From Planctomycetota bacterium (GTDB taxonomy: Bacteria > Planctomycetota > SZUA-567), in assembly GCA_031278535.1 (NCBI GenBank), contig JAITKH010000158.1, positions 1 through 10,387 of the forward strand: DNA of 10,387 nucleotides. Direction: 5' to 3'. The notes under the pieces are model-generated. The model did no database searches. It saw only the letters and a program-made list of their open reading frames with translations, and was not told the origin of the DNA. Below, piece by piece: positions 8,441 to 10,387 of this stretch. Both the position numbers and the translations under genes were made by a program. Position 1 is the stretch's first letter; each line of letters starts with the position of its first letter.

Positions 8441-8524
8441 CCGCAAAGTCTCAATCTTTGATGCGGGCTTTGCGGCGAATGCACCCGGTTCATCCGGTAA
8501 CCGCTTATGGGGAAGTGAATTCCC
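8441..8524 (+). other. Cluster of inverted repeats in the tctC-tctB gap
   Basis: The gap 8433-8621 has no gene. It contains a perfect 8-bp inverted repeat, CCGCAAAG (8441-8448) and CTTTGCGG (8468-8475). An alternative, mutually exclusive short hairpin, CAAAG (8444-8448) with CTTTG (8456-8460), uses the same left arm. Two small hairpins follow: CCGG-TTCAT-CCGG (8485-8497) and GGGAA-GTGAA-TTCCC (8510-8524). There are no T-runs, so these are not typical terminators. They may set the ratio of abundant receptor to scarce membrane subunits. Confidence 0.45.
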
Positions 8525-8621
8525 TTTCGGCATCGGGGGTCGGTTCTGGAGAAAACGGACTCCGCCATCCGCAGATTCAGTCTTTCCAGGCCAATAGGGC
8601 ATGCGTCAAGGAGCGCCTTTC

Positions 8622-9131
8622 ATGAGCAAAACCAGAAAGGAAATGTGCTTCGGCCTGGGAATGTTCCTCTCCGGCCTGGCCTATTTCATTTGCGCCACGC
8701 AGCTCCCGCGCAAGAGTGGCATCGACTCGGCAACCGTACCCTGCTTCCTCTCCTCGCTCATCATGCTTCTGGGCATCGTCCACCTGGCGGCGAACTGGCG
8801 CCGCAGGCGGGGGGAGACGGCGAGCCGGGGGGCGGTTCCCGCCGCCGAAGGCGTCGAACTCCGGCGCCGCGACTTCGGGACGGTGGCCCTCACCGCGATC
8901 CTCATCGTCGCCTATGTCTCCCTGCTGGCGCCTTTCGGTTTTCCGCTGATGAGTTCGATTTACCTTTTCCTGCAGATGTCGCTGCTCACCCCCGGCTACG
9001 AGAAGCGCCGCTTCATCCCCTACACGGCGATCTCGGTGACTGTCCCGGTGGTGGTGTATTACTCGTTCCTCTGGGCTTTCGACCTGATGCTCCCAAGCGG
9101 CGACGTCTGGTACGATATGGGGTGGGTATAG
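8622..9131 (+). CDS. tctB: Tripartite tricarboxylate transporter small membrane subunit (TctB family)
   Basis: TctB is the poorly conserved small membrane subunit of a TTT transporter, analogous to DctQ in TRAP systems but of different origin. The 169-residue product has about four hydrophobic segments, near residues 9-25, 38-57, 86-120 (probably two closely spaced segments) and 133-155. A charged Arg-rich loop lies between (NWRRRRGE, later ELRRRDFG). The ATG at 8622 is preferred because AAGGAG (8608-8613) sits 8 nt upstream. An ATG at 8601 in the same frame would add seven residues but has no ribosome-binding site and would place that AAGGAG inside the gene. The identification relies on topology, size and its place between tctC and tctA, 10 bp before the latter. 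Confidence 0.87.
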   Translation: MSKTRKEMCFGLGMFLSGLAYFICATQLPRKSGIDSATVPCFLSSLIMLLGIVHLAANWRRRRGETASRGAVPAAEGVELRRRDFGTVALTAILIVAYVSLLAPFGFPLMSSIYLFLQMSLLTPGYEKRRFIPYTAISVTVPVVVYYSFLWAFDLMLPSGDVWYDMGWV

Positions 9132-9141
9132 GGAGAAAGGC

Positions 9142-10387
9142 ATGTTGAACCTGTTCGTCCAGGGATTCGCCGTCATTCTCCAGCCCGAATGCCTCCTGCT
9201 GATTGTTGCCGGCACGGCGGTGGGCATTCTCTTCGGCGCCGTGCCGGGCCTGACCTCGGTCATGGCGGTCGCCCTGTTCCTGCCCGTTACCTATTCGATG
9301 GATCCGGGAACCGGCATCGCCGTTCTCGTCTCGCTGTACATCGGATCGGTCTCGGGCGGCCTCATCTCGGCGATTCTCCTGAAAATCCCCGGTACGCCGT
9401 CTTCCGTCGCCACCTGTTGGGACGGGCACCCGATGGTGGCCAGGGGTGAAGGCGCGAAGGCGCTGGGAGTGGGAGTGGTCTTTTCCTTTCTCGGCACCGT
9501 TATCAGCATCGCCGCCCTGGTGTTCACCGCGCCGCCGCTGGCCAGGATAGCCCTGCAGTTCGGGCCTCACGAGTATTTCTCCATCGCGGTATTTTCGCTT
9601 ACCCTCATCGCCGGCCTGTCGTCGGGATCGATGGTCAAGGGGCTCTTCTCCGGGGCCGCCGGTTTCGCCTTCGCCACCGTCGGCATCGCGCCGATCGAGG
9701 CGAACGTCCGCTTTGCCTTCGGCTCCTACGAACTTGCCGCCGGGTTCAAAACCCTTACCGTCCTCATCGGCCTCTTCGCCGTTTCGGAAATCCTGAAATC
9801 GGCCGAGACCGCCCGCGTCGAGGCGAAGGCGACGGTGGCCCAGGTCGGGAAAATCAAGGGATTCGGCTTCTCCTGGACCGAGTTCAAAAGCCAGGCTTTC
9901 AACCTCGTCCGCTCGTCCGTCATCGGCGTCGGCGTCGGCATCCTCCCCGGCATCGGTTCCGGCACTTCGAACATCATATCCTACCTGGCGGCGCGGAAGC
10001 AGTCCAAACATCCGGAGAAATTCGGCACCGGCGTCATCGACGGCATCGTCGCCCCCGAAACGGCGAACAATGCCGGCATCGGCGGCGCGATGATCCCCCT
10101 CATGACCCTGGGCATTCCCGGCGACGGGGTGACCGCCATCCTGCTGGGCGGGTTCATGGTGCACGGCATCGCTCCGGGGCCCCTGCTGTTCACCAATCAC
10201 GCGGGCCTTGTCTACACCATTTTCGCGGCCCTCACGCTCTCGTCCGTGGTCATGGTTCTGCTCGAGTTCTTCGGCATGCGGGTGTTCATCAAACTGCTGC
10301 GGGTGCCAAAGCACATCCTGCTGCCGATCGTGTTCATCCTTTGCGTCGTCGGGGCGTTCGGCCTCTCCAGCCTGACCTTCGACGTGT
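9142..10387 (+). CDS. tctA: Tripartite tricarboxylate transporter large permease (TctA family), 3'-truncated
   Basis: TctA is the large permease of the TTT system. The frame is open from the ATG at 9142 to the window end, giving 415 residues of a family usually near 500, so roughly 85-90 residues are missing by truncation rather than mutation. GGGAG (9131-9135) lies 6 nt before the start. The two internal halves show the paired motifs typical of the family: GAVPGLTSVMAVALFLPVTY (32-51) and KIPGTPSSVATCWDGHPM (81-98) in the first half, and ILPGIGSGTSN (267-277), APETANNAG (304-312) and MTLGIPGDG (321-329) in the second. Many hydrophobic segments fit the usual 11-12 membrane spans. It completes tctCBA in the standard order. 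The substrate is not determined by sequence. Confidence 0.96.
   Translation, partial: MLNLFVQGFAVILQPECLLLIVAGTAVGILFGAVPGLTSVMAVALFLPVTYSMDPGTGIAVLVSLYIGSVSGGLISAILLKIPGTPSSVATCWDGHPMVARGEGAKALGVGVVFSFLGTVISIAALVFTAPPLARIALQFGPHEYFSIAVFSLTLIAGLSSGSMVKGLFSGAAGFAFATVGIAPIEANVRFAFGSYELAAGFKTLTVLIGLFAVSEILKSAETARVEAKATVAQVGKIKGFGFSWTEFKSQAFNLVRSSVIGVGVGILPGIGSGTSNIISYLAARKQSKHPEKFGTGVIDGIVAPETANNAGIGGAMIPLMTLGIPGDGVTAILLGGFMVHGIAPGPLLFTNHAGLVYTIFAALTLSSVVMVLLEFFGMRVFIKLLRVPKHILLPIVFILCVVGAFGLSSLTFDV

Noticed and set aside
9013..10314. 433-codon open frame on the - strand opposite tctA
   Set aside because: It is a shadow of the clearly identified tctA permease, with a low-complexity charged product.

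Overview
The window is a GC-rich stretch of a bacterial chromosome. Genes are packed on the + strand with clear Shine-Dalgarno sequences and G/C-ending codons. The mix of genes (a methyl-accepting chemotaxis protein, a sigma54 activator, a TRAP transporter, a tripartite tricarboxylate transporter and an aldaric-acid dehydratase) suggests a motile, Gram-negative-type bacterium living on organic acids. Deltaproteobacterial (Desulfovibrio-like) or Synergistota-like lineages would fit, but nothing in the window fixes the taxonomy.

Layout. Positions 2-541 hold the C-terminal signalling part of a chemotaxis receptor, cut by the window start. Positions 645-2552 encode a complete PrpR-type sigma54 enhancer-binding protein (PrpR_N, PAS, AAA+, Fis-type HTH). 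Positions 2553-3117 are a non-coding control region. It has four TCGC/GCGA boxes (the first overlaps the end of the regulator gene), an AT-rich spacer, a good -24/-12 sigma54 promoter at 2804-2820, and a leader of about 290 nt with a stem-loop. Then follow a TRAP transporter (dctQ 3118-3633, dctM 3630-4931, dctP 4958-5971), glucarate dehydratase (gudD 6084-7415), and a tripartite tricarboxylate transporter (tctC 7476-8432, tctB 8622-9131, tctA from 9142, cut by the window end).

How the parts may work together. The regulator probably senses a small organic acid through its PrpR_N domain, binds the boxes just downstream of its own gene, and activates the sigma54 promoter. The result would be a co-directional unit of at least seven genes that imports one or more acids and dehydrates glucarate to 5-dehydro-4-deoxyglucarate. 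The most notable features are two evolutionarily unrelated substrate-binding-protein-dependent importers on either side of one aldarate dehydratase, the compact enhancer/promoter layout, and inverted repeats in the three longest gaps of the operon (dctP-gudD, gudD-tctC, tctC-tctB). The later steps of glucarate breakdown (5-dehydro-4-deoxyglucarate dehydratase or aldolase) are not in the window and may lie downstream. No RNA genes, CRISPR arrays, insertion sequences or attachment sites were found.
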